Shown: piece by piece, positions 6,751 through 13,702 of the stretch
Position numbering within the stretch: position 1 is the first letter of the stretch
Layout of the letters: each line of letters begins with the position of its first letter
NCBI GenBank assembly: GCA_964545075.1
Contig: CAZJFS010000116.1
Span: 1-13,702 of the forward strand
Reading direction: 5' to 3'
DNA length: 13,702 nt
DNA from: DAOPXV01 sp035352535
GTDB taxonomy: Bacteria > Muiribacteriota > UBA9980
The notes under the pieces: generated by a model
Database searches by the model: none
What the model was told of the DNA's origin: nothing
The model's input: the letters and a program-made list of their open reading frames with translations, nothing else
Made by a program: the position numbers and the translations under genes

Positions 6751-6788
6751 CAATACAAATATATAAAGTTTTAAAAGGTGATATAAAA

Positions 6789-8567
6789 ATGAATAAAAAA
6801 AAATTCTGGTTCACGCTTATCGCATCCGTCTTATTATTAACGGCGACAGTTCAAAATTGTTCCGCAAAACCCGGAAACACCTCTGAAATCGAACTTATCC
6901 AACAGGGAATCGACGCGGGCAACGATCTTTATATGGCGGAGCAACCGGAAAACGCTCTGAAAACGTTCGAGGAAATACTTCCGGCCGCGAAAAAAGCCGA
7001 CGCTAAAGAATATTTAAGAATACTCGTATATATCATGCGCGTCCAGTATGAGCTCGACGATGTAGAGGAAGGCGAGAAGACCAGGGCTAAAATCGACGGC
7101 GAAATTTCAAAGATAAAAGACCGCGAATATGTAAAAAACCTCTTTATGGCCCGCGCGTCGATATACGCCAATGCGCAGAACTTCGATGAAGCCCAGGCTG
7201 ACATTAAAAAATCCCTCAAGTCGAGCGAAAGCATGGAAAACCTTCTTACCGCGGCGATGATAGCCGCTCGTTTCCAGAAAAAAGACGAAGCGTACAAGCT
7301 TTTGGGCCGGGCTTTCTCCGAAAAAGATATGTCAGGCGAGACTCTTGAAGGGCTTATCATGAAAAATATCACCGCTGCGATAATCTGCCTGAGCCTCGAG
7401 GACATGGATAATGCGCGAACATACATAGATTTCGTCATCGAAAATCTTCATAAAACCGTCGACAACAGTTACTTTTTATATGTTTATAAATCGCTTTTAA
7501 ATAACATTTTCTCGTTTTTCGAGAACAGCCCCTCAAACATTGATTATTATGAAAAGATCTATAAAATGGCTATAGAAAAAGAGAACAAAAAATCCGCCGG
7601 AGAAATGTGCATAAACATCGCGAGCATTCTGGCGAGCGCCGGCGCCATCGACGCCGCCTCGAAAAAACTGGACGAAGCTTTGAAACTGCTCGACATTGAA
7701 GGTAAGACCATCAACGCCGAGGTATCTTATGAAACGATAGAGCATATAAACAAAATCGCGACGGTATTTATGAAATGCGGCGAATATAAAAAAGCCGCGG
7801 CTCTTTTTGAAAGCATGACGATGATTTATGAAAAGAAAGGTAATTTAAAGGACAGTTTCGAGAAAATAAGAAAACTCGCATATTGCAAATTCAGGGCTAA
7901 ACAATCTTTCTGGCGCCCGCTTATGGATGAACTAATAAGGACGACCGATGAAACGCATGAAACGCTGGAGCTGCTCCTCACAAAAAACGCGCTCGGCGAA
8001 GCGCTTTTAGAAACAAACGAAACGGGGCTCGCATATAAATTCTTCGATCAGGTATTCGAGACGATAGATTCAAAAAAGCCGGATGAATGCCCGTCTTCCG
8101 AATACGCGGAATTGTACTTCAAGTCCATTTATAACCTTATCAGGATCGCCGCCGCGCAGGAAAATACAGTAAAGACGATCAAACTCATAGATAAATATAA
8201 CGAGCTTTGCGAAAAATACCAGACTCAGAACAAGACCAAAAAGAAAAAAAGCCGGAAAAAATCCGATTCAATAAAAAATTTCGTGGTGCTAGTGGAATTC
8301 GCGGTATCCGAAATATCATCCACGAGCGGAAAAGTAAAACTTGAAAAAGCGAGAATTATGAAAAAATTAAATGAGGACGAAGCAGCTTTCAAGGCCGCCG
8401 CCGAAGCCGCCGAGCTCCTGAAAAAAGGCGAATGTTCGGCGGAACTTCTCGAAGCCGCTGAAATAGCGGCGTCGTTTGAAAAATTTAAAAATTCGCCGGA
8501 AGCTAAAAAGTTAGCCGAAATATCCAATAAATATAAATTAATAAAAGACAAATACTCTAAAAAATAA
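6789..8567 (+). CDS. exported TPR-like helical-repeat protein, function unknown
   Basis: A 592-residue protein with a signal peptide (residues 1-26, MNKKKFWFTLIASVLLL, probable cleavage at CSA-KP). Cys24 does not sit in a good lipobox, so a lipoprotein is unlikely. The remainder is almost wholly alpha-helical with many degenerate TPR-like pairs, for example DAGNDLYMAEQPENALKTFE (42-61), ARASIYANAQNFDEAQADIK (121-140) and FMKCGEYKKAAALFESMTMI (327-346). A lysine-rich tract (KTKKKKSRKKS, about 482-492) separates the main repeats from a final helical region rich in Ala, Glu and Lys. No enzymatic motif is seen. It is probably a periplasmic or envelope scaffold. ATG 6789 follows AAAGGTG by eight bases. 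It shares a divergent control region with malZ, which suggests co-regulation but proves no functional link. A strong terminator follows. Confidence 0.8.
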   Translation: MNKKKFWFTLIASVLLLTATVQNCSAKPGNTSEIELIQQGIDAGNDLYMAEQPENALKTFEEILPAAKKADAKEYLRILVYIMRVQYELDDVEEGEKTRAKIDGEISKIKDREYVKNLFMARASIYANAQNFDEAQADIKKSLKSSESMENLLTAAMIAARFQKKDEAYKLLGRAFSEKDMSGETLEGLIMKNITAAIICLSLEDMDNARTYIDFVIENLHKTVDNSYFLYVYKSLLNNIFSFFENSPSNIDYYEKIYKMAIEKENKKSAGEMCINIASILASAGAIDAASKKLDEALKLLDIEGKTINAEVSYETIEHINKIATVFMKCGEYKKAAALFESMTMIYEKKGNLKDSFEKIRKLAYCKFRAKQSFWRPLMDELIRTTDETHETLELLLTKNALGEALLETNETGLAYKFFDQVFETIDSKKPDECPSSEYAELYFKSIYNLIRIAAAQENTVKTIKLIDKYNELCEKYQTQNKTKKKKSRKKSDSIKNFVVLVEFAVSEISSTSGKVKLEKARIMKKLNEDEAAFKAAAEAAELLKKGECSAELLEAAEIAASFEKFKNSPEAKKLAEISNKYKLIKDKYSKK

Positions 8568-8576
8568 TATCTGAGC

Positions 8577-8628
8577 AAAAAAGAGGGGCCGTCCAAGAAG
8601 ATAATTTTTGAAACGGCCTCTCTTTTTT
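8577..8628. terminator. bidirectional intrinsic terminator between the TPR-like gene and fabH
   Basis: AAAAAAGAGGGGCCGT (8577-8592) pairs with ACGGCCTCTCTTTTTT (8613-8628) over 16 positions with a single G-T pair. The interior can extend further (8594-8599 with 8605-8610). T runs follow the stem on both strands, so it can end the rightward gene (stop at 8567) and leftward fabH (stop at 8656). The two genes converge here. Confidence 0.85.
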
Positions 8629-8655
8629 ATTTTTTTATACGCTTTAAATGTTTGG

Positions 8656-9663
8656 CTATATGCTAACTTTTCCGTATTTCATCGCGATGACGCCCCAGGT
8701 CAGACCGCCACCAAATCCGGCGAGAAGCACCGTCGAACCTTGCTTTATTCTACCCTGCTGAAGAGCTTCGTGTATGCATATCGGTATCGTCGCGGCAACG
8801 GTATTTCCATATTTATCAAGATTTATGAAAAATTTTTCCATCGGGCAGCCGAATTTTTTCGCGGCCGACTCGATGATCCTGACGTTGGCCTGATGCGGTA
8901 TAATGAGGTCTACATCGTCTAAATTCATATTGTTTCTCGTAAGCACCTGCTCTATCATGTCGCCGACCATCTTCGTGGAGAACTTAAACACTTCCTTGCC
9001 GTTAATCTTGACATAATGCAGGCGGTCTTCAACCGTTTTTGCCGTCGTAGGCATGCTGGTCCCGCCGGCCGGTATCATAATATGGTCCGCGCCGCTGCCG
9101 TCGGCTCCGAGAAGCACGTCAAAAACGCCTTCGTCTTCATTGGGCGATACGCCATAAACCACTGCGCCAGCTCCGTCCCCAAAAAGAACGCAGGTGTTCC
9201 TATCGGTAAAATCTATCACTTTTGAAAGAATATCCGCGCCTATAACGAGGACGTAATCATACATACCGGTGGCTATGAAGTTTTTCGCCAGCACGCTTGC
9301 ATAAATAAAACCCGAGCATGCGACTTCAACGTCAAAAGCCGCGGCATTTTTACAGCCGAGTTTATGCTGAATTATACATGCAGTCGAAGAAATAGGCCGG
9401 TCGGGAGTAAATGTCGCAAGAATTATAACGCCGATCTGATCCGGTGTAACTCCGGCGTTTTTCATGGCCATCTGCGCTGCGGGAATAGCGAGATCCGATA
9501 GCTTCTGATCGGCTTCCGCGATGCGGCGTTCTTTTATTCCTGAACGAGTTACTATCCACTCATCGGTAGTATCCACCATTTTTTCAAGATCAGCGTTCGT
9601 CAGCCTTTTTTCGGGCAGGTACATTCCAGTACCCATTATATAAGCTTTTTTTAGTGTTTGCAT
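8656..9663 (-). CDS. fabH: beta-ketoacyl-ACP synthase III (FabH)
   Basis: A 335-residue enzyme that condenses an acyl-CoA primer (acetyl-CoA or a branched/short acyl-CoA) with malonyl-ACP, the first step of type II fatty-acid synthesis, in the cytoplasm. The thiolase-fold triad is complete: Cys116 in DVEVACSGF, His257 in IIPHQAN and Asn287 in KYGNTVAATIP. The N-terminal GTGMYLPEKRLTNADLE and DEWIVTRSGIKERRI are typical of FabH, and the C-terminal LLAGFGGGLTWG is conserved. I chose the ATG at 9663: GGAGG (complement of 9673-9677) is nine bases before it, whereas the in-frame ATG at 9681 would put that ribosome binding site inside the coding region and has none of its own. Unlike many bacteria, no plsX, fabD, fabG or acpP neighbour is present in the window; it is a single-gene unit with its own promoter and terminator. 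Primer preference cannot be read from the sequence. Confidence 0.95.
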   Translation of the reverse strand: MQTLKKAYIMGTGMYLPEKRLTNADLEKMVDTTDEWIVTRSGIKERRIAEADQKLSDLAIPAAQMAMKNAGVTPDQIGVIILATFTPDRPISSTACIIQHKLGCKNAAAFDVEVACSGFIYASVLAKNFIATGMYDYVLVIGADILSKVIDFTDRNTCVLFGDGAGAVVYGVSPNEDEGVFDVLLGADGSGADHIMIPAGGTSMPTTAKTVEDRLHYVKINGKEVFKFSTKMVGDMIEQVLTRNNMNLDDVDLIIPHQANVRIIESAAKKFGCPMEKFFINLDKYGNTVAATIPICIHEALQQGRIKQGSTVLLAGFGGGLTWGVIAMKYGKVSI

Positions 9664-9672
9664 TATTAATAA

Positions 9673-9677
9673 CCTCC
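9673..9677 (-). promoter_or_regulatory. fabH ribosome binding site that fixes the start codon
   Basis: GGAGG on the minus strand, nine bases before the ATG at 9663. It lies inside the six-codon N-terminal extension (MRRLLI) that would result from starting at 9681, so the shorter 335-residue protein is the better model. Confidence 0.8.
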
Positions 9678-9701
9678 GCATAAATAAAGAAAATTTATTG
9701 G

Positions 9702-9730
9702 ATTATACATAAATTTGAAAATATTGTCAA
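9702..9730 (-). promoter_or_regulatory. perfect consensus sigma-70 promoter for fabH
   Basis: On the minus strand, TTGACA (complement of 9725-9730), exactly 17 bases, then TATAAT (complement of 9702-9707): a full match to the consensus. The transcript would start near 9695, giving a leader of about 32 bases. It lies in the 99-base gap after the Big_5 protein gene, in which I see no convincing terminator, so some read-through from upstream is possible. Confidence 0.85.
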
Positions 9731-9762
9731 GAAAGTTAAGCTGTATCCCGCAAAAAAAGATA

Positions 9763-11901
9763 TTATTTGGCGTTGAATTTAATTATGGCCTCATCTATAA
9801 AACGCGTTTCGGAATACACGTCTATCTTATAGGCCTGATTCTTGGAAAGCGGTTTTTTGGGCTTGAATAAAACGCTCATTTTTTTATCCTGCAATGAATT
9901 TACCGTTATGGACGATTGAATATCAGCGGCGGCTTCGCGCGCTTTGTTAAGAATGGGTTTAAGAGCGGAACCCGTTGAATCGAGCGCCATGTTTTTAATT
10001 CCGCCGCGCGCCGCATCGGGAACTACGAGTCTGGAACATATATCAAATTCAAGCTCCGCTTCGCGGGTCTTATCGCATTTCATGAATTTTATTTTAACGT
10101 CGCCGATTTCCTCGGAAAGCGTGACCTCAAAGGTATCGTCCAAAGAAATATTACCGTCGTGCGGAAGCTTGACGGAAGTCACTCCGGGAGCGGTTTTAAA
10201 AAAATAAGTTTCGGCCAGCGGAAAATTTATCCCGGAAACGCTTTTAATGTTGTTTACGCTTACCTTATAATTACGGCCAAAAACAAGGTCTTCATAAGGC
10301 CTGAAATAAAGCTTCCTCCCCACCATTTCAATTTCACCGGTAACCGGAATGAACTCCCCCTTCTTACGTTCGGCGAATAGAAGCATGGTATCGTGCTTTA
10401 CGCTTGCGGGACTCATATCCGTGGAAAAAACCACGAATATTTCGCTCTTCCGCCTAACGTCAGGCCCCTCGGGCATTCTCAATATTATGGCCGGAAGCGA
10501 TTTGGCGTCGTCATAGAGCTGAAACGCCGGAGGAGCTTTTTTCAAAGCCGTCTCGCCGGTACTTCCGCCTTTTTTAAGCTTCGCCTCGTCGGTTTCACGC
10601 TTATCCTTGAGGGCGACCTCTCCGGTTCCGTCCTTTAATTTCGCTTCATTCGTGGCGCCGTCGGGAAGCGCTACGGACTCGACGGTATAGCCTATGGTTT
10701 CAAAATTCCAATCCAGTTTATATTTGATCTTATTTTCAGAAAAATCTATGTCGACGGTTTTAAAAATACCGCCGTTAACTGACTTATTCCTGACAAGACC
10801 CGATGACGCGCCCGCGACGGCGGACGAAACCGACCCTGACGAGGCCGCCCCGCCCGTCGAAGAGGAAGCGCTTCCGCCATTCTGTCCGTTCGGCGCCGGA
10901 TTATTTACGGTCGGGATCTTATGTTCGAAAGTGACCGTAGCTGAATACATAGCGCCGCGTTCAAGAGGAGCGTTATGCGATATGGACAGCGAATTTTTTT
11001 CGGGATTCCACTTCACGTCCATCTTGCCGGCATCAGAACCGCCGGGCTTGACGGTATATTTCTGACGAACGTCTACGGATTTAACTACAATATCGATCTT
11101 CCGGTCCTGTTTTTTTATTTTATCACCGTCGAACTTTATTTCGGCCGGGCTGTCAATAGCTATATCGCGCTCATTTCCGGCTGGATACATTTCCGCTGGA
11201 TTAAAAACTGCTATTGCTTCATATTGCGGATCAATACCTCCGCCCGAAGATGCGCCCGCGTCAGAGGCCCCTGAATCCACCGCATTTTCCTGCGGTTTCG
11301 AAGCAAATTTCTTCAGTTCGTCATTAAACGTTATGGGGTCTTCAAGCCTCGCCGATTCGAGTTTAACGTATGACTCCAGCTCCATTATAGAGTCTTTCGC
11401 ATTTCCACCGAGGGATACGCTGTTAGAATCCGAACCTTGGGGCTGAAGTTTTATGGTTTTAAGCTTTTCGACGAGCGAGTCGAATCCGGCGGCGTCATAT
11501 AACTTGACGTTTAAAATCTCTGATTTGATGGCGCGAATCTCTTTGGCCGGATCGCCGGACGAGCAGGTTTTTTTGACGTCATCGCAAAGCGCCTCGCGCT
11601 TTTTATAAAGCGAGTTCAACGTACCTTCGACGTCCTGCGCTTCGTTCGACATTTTAAGACCGATCATCTGTTCGGAAAAAAATATTTTTTTGTTGAGTTC
11701 GGCTATCTCAAGTATCTTCGCGCGGACATTCGACGGCTGCGAAACGGCGTCAGGGTGTGAAACCTCAGACGTATCGGCACCCGGCGCGTTCGCATCGCTT
11801 TTTATCACTTTGCTTTCATACGTATCCTGTGAAAAAGCCATTTCAGGAAGCTGAATCGAAAAAGAAACTCCAAGCATGAGCGCTAAAAATATTTTTTTCA
11901 T
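9763..11901 (-). CDS. secreted protein with Big_5-type bacterial Ig-like domains
   Basis: A 712-residue exported protein. Residues 1-24 are a signal peptide (probable cleavage AFS-QD). Residues 60-200 are charged and helical (possible coiled coil). A Ser/Gly/Ala stretch (209-222) leads to an Ig-like domain (about 228-330), then a low-complexity linker of Gly, Ser and Ala (338-370), and a two-unit degenerate repeat (418-456). Residues about 466-573 form a clear Big_5-like domain (IFVVFSTDMSPASV, LYFRPYEDLVFGRNYKVSV, ETYFFKTAPG). A last related domain (576-712) ends in PLSKNQAYKIDVYSETRF. No anchor, sorting signal or enzyme motif is seen, so it is probably a surface or extracellular structural or adhesive protein. 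ATG 11901 follows AAAGGGG at good spacing. The upstream gene on the same strand ends 44 bases before it, suggesting an operon. Exact partners are unknown. Confidence 0.8.
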   Translation of the reverse strand: MKKIFLALMLGVSFSIQLPEMAFSQDTYESKVIKSDANAPGADTSEVSHPDAVSQPSNVRAKILEIAELNKKIFFSEQMIGLKMSNEAQDVEGTLNSLYKKREALCDDVKKTCSSGDPAKEIRAIKSEILNVKLYDAAGFDSLVEKLKTIKLQPQGSDSNSVSLGGNAKDSIMELESYVKLESARLEDPITFNDELKKFASKPQENAVDSGASDAGASSGGGIDPQYEAIAVFNPAEMYPAGNERDIAIDSPAEIKFDGDKIKKQDRKIDIVVKSVDVRQKYTVKPGGSDAGKMDVKWNPEKNSLSISHNAPLERGAMYSATVTFEHKIPTVNNPAPNGQNGGSASSSTGGAASSGSVSSAVAGASSGLVRNKSVNGGIFKTVDIDFSENKIKYKLDWNFETIGYTVESVALPDGATNEAKLKDGTGEVALKDKRETDEAKLKKGGSTGETALKKAPPAFQLYDDAKSLPAIILRMPEGPDVRRKSEIFVVFSTDMSPASVKHDTMLLFAERKKGEFIPVTGEIEMVGRKLYFRPYEDLVFGRNYKVSVNNIKSVSGINFPLAETYFFKTAPGVTSVKLPHDGNISLDDTFEVTLSEEIGDVKIKFMKCDKTREAELEFDICSRLVVPDAARGGIKNMALDSTGSALKPILNKAREAAADIQSSITVNSLQDKKMSVLFKPKKPLSKNQAYKIDVYSETRFIDEAIIKFNAK
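10534..10650 (-). repeat. degenerate tandem peptide repeat inside the Big_5 protein
   Basis: Two units encode NEAKLKDGTGEVALKDKRET (residues 418-437) and DEAKLKKGGSTGETALKKA (438-456). They share EAKLK, TGE and ALK in order, with a period of about 20 residues. The DNA copies have diverged, so this is an old duplication and not recent slippage. It lies just before the main Big_5 domain and may be a flexible, charged spacer. Confidence 0.6.
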
Positions 11902-11945
11902 CTGAATCCCCTTTGTGAATAGTTGCCTTGCGACGACATATGTTT

Positions 11946-13702
11946 TTATTTTATAAGTTTCTGGTAATGATCTTCGAGGATCGCGATCTTGAGTTTTATT
12001 CTGTTCATTAATTGAGTATCCTGGACCGCGCCATATCTTACCCTGTCGAGAACCTTTTTTATGACCGCGGCGGTTTCGGCGGCCGGCGTTTTATCAGCTT
12101 TAACGTGTTTTATCAAACTATCAAGCTCAGCTTCCAGTTTCGTGGAAGACGGATCGAACTCTTTTTCAATATTGCTAAAAAATTCATCAGCGCGTATGGT
12201 TGCGCCGATCACTGCGGTTTTACTTGTGACGGCGGAATGTTTTTCAGAAGCGGCGCCCGAGGACATTGAAGTTATTTCATTGGAAAGTTCTTCCACGCCG
12301 TTTTTAGCCTGACGCGAAAGCCAGCTGATCACATTGTAATTATAAAGAGGCGTCTGATGCTGACCGGTGAATTGATATACCGCGCTTCCAAAGTGCTGGG
12401 AACCGAATAGTGCGATCTTTCCGCCCGAAGGCATTATCTCGGCGGCGTCCATAACGATAGGCGTTCCAGCGGGATATATCACCGCATCGCCGGCTCCGTC
12501 CGCGTCGACATTATACGTGTCGTCATCTCCCGAAGCCAGAGGAATTATAGTTTTATCGGCGGCCGTCACGGGCTTCATCGCGGAATTCACGATCGAGGCG
12601 CCGCTGGCGAGAAGCGACGCCATAATCTCGGCGGGAACCACGCGGCGATCGAAGATATGCGAAAACACCACCCATTTCTGCCCTCCGCTATTATTTGTCG
12701 GATCGAGTATTTCATCGTCGTTGACGCGCATGTTTGAACCGACCTGTTCCAGGATTCTGTTCAGCGCAGCGGGATTCGACGCCCCCTTGAAGTCGCACGT
12801 TCCTATAAGAAGAAGTCCGCCACCCGAGTTCACGAAATCCCTTATCGCCGCGATCTCAGCCGTTTCAATACCGGGCGATGACAACGGATATTGAGAAATA
12901 ACCAGCACTCTGGCGTTCGCAAGCATGGCCGAGCTTATCTTCGACGTATTTGAAACCGCCGTCAGGCCTCGATTATAAAGATCAACCTTCATATCCTCAA
13001 AATATCCCTTGCCCGAGTTATCATGAGCTTCATCTATAACTACGAGCCTTCTCGCTGATTCGACATTATAAACAGCCACCGCTATGACCTTTTCCGCGGA
13101 CGTAACGACCACAAAAAGCTCGTATGCGCGGCTTTCCCTGGGAGTCCACGATATGTTCGCCTGTCCGGCCGAAAGAGGGCCGTTCGGTTTCGCGAGCTTG
13201 TTCGGGGCCGCTATGGCGTCTTCGTATAACGTTATTCCGGCGCCTGATGGCGCGCCTTCGAGTTTTACAACGATTTCGGCGGGTTCATATATGAAGGGCC
13301 GCTCGGGAACGCATGAGATCGAGACTCCGGGCTGAGACGCCTCAGTCGCCTGAAGCGTCTTAAAGGAACCGGGCTCCTTCAATAGCTGGGATATCTCCCT
13401 CTTCGAAAGCGATTCTACCACGAAGTCGTATGACGTTCCGGGTTTCAGGCCGCTGAGCGTCACCTTGTGGTTAAGAAAATACCCGGGACGGTTTTTTTCG
13501 TATCCGACGGTGAGTTCGCTTTCCGAATATTTAACGCGCGAAGTGGAAAGCTGCGTCGTCTCCCATTCGATGGTGGCCGAATAAGGAGTGATATCGGTTA
13601 CCCTGGGCGGAATCTGCATGGAGTTCGGGCTCGCTCCGGTCGAAAAATTTATTCCTGAACCGTCAGACCAGCTTTCGATAGTTTTATCGAGGTCCGTGCG
13701 AT
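11946..13702 (-). CDS. FN3/Ig-like protein with DUF4350/GATase-like domain, 5' end missing
   Basis: The frame stays open from the stop at 11946 to the right edge, so the N-terminus lies outside the window. The ATG at 13619 is internal: 27 more codons precede it without a stop, and no ribosome binding site is evident. Numbering from that Met: residues 2-90 are an FN3-like domain (PPRVTDITPYSATIEWETT, VTLSGLKPGTSYDFVV); about 96-187 a second Ig-like domain; about 192-436 an alpha/beta domain with RLVVIDEAHDN (191-201), VLVISQYPLS (238-247), FVNSGGGLLLIGTCDF (262-277), VNDDEILDPTNNSGG (299-313) and KIALFGSQHFG (401-411). From memory these motifs resemble DUF4350/ThuA-like, GATase-fold domains of secreted proteins. 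No catalytic Cys-His pair is evident. Residues 437-557 are a helical tail. Probably secreted. It lies 44 bases upstream of the Big_5 gene on the same strand, a likely operon. Confidence 0.75.
   Translation of the reverse strand, partial: RTDLDKTIESWSDGSGINFSTGASPNSMQIPPRVTDITPYSATIEWETTQLSTSRVKYSESELTVGYEKNRPGYFLNHKVTLSGLKPGTSYDFVVESLSKREISQLLKEPGSFKTLQATEASQPGVSISCVPERPFIYEPAEIVVKLEGAPSGAGITLYEDAIAAPNKLAKPNGPLSAGQANISWTPRESRAYELFVVVTSAEKVIAVAVYNVESARRLVVIDEAHDNSGKGYFEDMKVDLYNRGLTAVSNTSKISSAMLANARVLVISQYPLSSPGIETAEIAAIRDFVNSGGGLLLIGTCDFKGASNPAALNRILEQVGSNMRVNDDEILDPTNNSGGQKWVVFSHIFDRRVVPAEIMASLLASGASIVNSAMKPVTAADKTIIPLASGDDDTYNVDADGAGDAVIYPAGTPIVMDAAEIMPSGGKIALFGSQHFGSAVYQFTGQHQTPLYNYNVISWLSRQAKNGVEELSNEITSMSSGAASEKHSAVTSKTAVIGATIRADEFFSNIEKEFDPSSTKLEAELDSLIKHVKADKTPAAETAAVIKKVLDRVRYGAVQDTQLMNRIKLKIAILEDHYQKLIK

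Noticed and set aside
6843..6860. Cys24 of the exported TPR-like protein as a lipoprotein attachment site
   Set aside because: The residues before it (TVQNC) do not fit a lipobox, and an ordinary cleavage site CSA-KP follows immediately.
10694..11065. 123-codon open frame antisense to the Big_5 protein, rich in Pro, Ala and Glu
   Set aside because: It mirrors the Gly/Ser/Ala linker of the real gene, which explains its odd composition; no start signals were seen.
1..13702. CRISPR arrays, insertion sequences, tRNA or rRNA genes
   Set aside because: No regularly spaced repeats, transposase-like frames with terminal inverted repeats, cloverleaf patterns or rRNA-like stretches were found on either strand.

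Overview
This is a gene-dense chromosomal stretch from a bacterium. Evidence for a bacterium: Shine-Dalgarno sequences before most starts, several sigma-70-type promoters with 17-base spacers (one exactly TTGACA-17-TATAAT), Sec-type signal peptides, and a type II fatty-acid synthesis gene (fabH). I cannot place the lineage from the sequence. The mix of secreted Ig-like proteins, a TPR protein with a signal peptide and a periplasm-type trypsin-like protease would suit a diderm, perhaps poorly characterised, group, but that is inference. I see no tRNA, rRNA, CRISPR array, transposon or phage gene.

Layout, left to right. (a) 1-16: the first codons of a leftward gene, with its promoter and strong ribosome binding site, diverging from a small rightward PAS-domain protein (272-622). 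(b) 707-2062: a putrescine-type class III aminotransferase (patA), rightward, converging on a leftward polytopic membrane protein of unknown function (2071-3225). (c) 3475-4707: a secreted trypsin/HtrA-like protease domain fused to TPR repeats, converging on a cytoplasmic MalZ-like GH13 glucosidase (4732-6642, leftward, TTG start). (d) 6643-6788: a divergent control region with two overlapping back-to-back promoters and a perfect 26-bp palindrome, serving malZ (leftward) and an exported helical-repeat (TPR-like) protein (6789-8567, rightward). (e) A hairpin terminator usable in both directions at 8577-8628 separates that gene from fabH (8656-9663, leftward), which stands alone behind a perfect consensus promoter. 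(f) 9763-13702: a leftward two-gene set of secreted or surface proteins. The upstream member (FN3/Ig-like plus a DUF4350/GATase-like domain) runs off the right edge of the window. The downstream member carries Big_5-type Ig-like domains.

Functionally the window is a mosaic of short transcription units, not one pathway: polyamine catabolism, maltodextrin breakdown, fatty-acid initiation, envelope proteolysis and cell-surface proteins. The most informative unexplained structure is the malZ/TPR divergent control region, where one dimeric regulator could control both promoters. The most unusual proteins are the protease-TPR fusion and the DUF4350-like/Big_5 secreted pair. I found no complete, clearly new multi-gene system.
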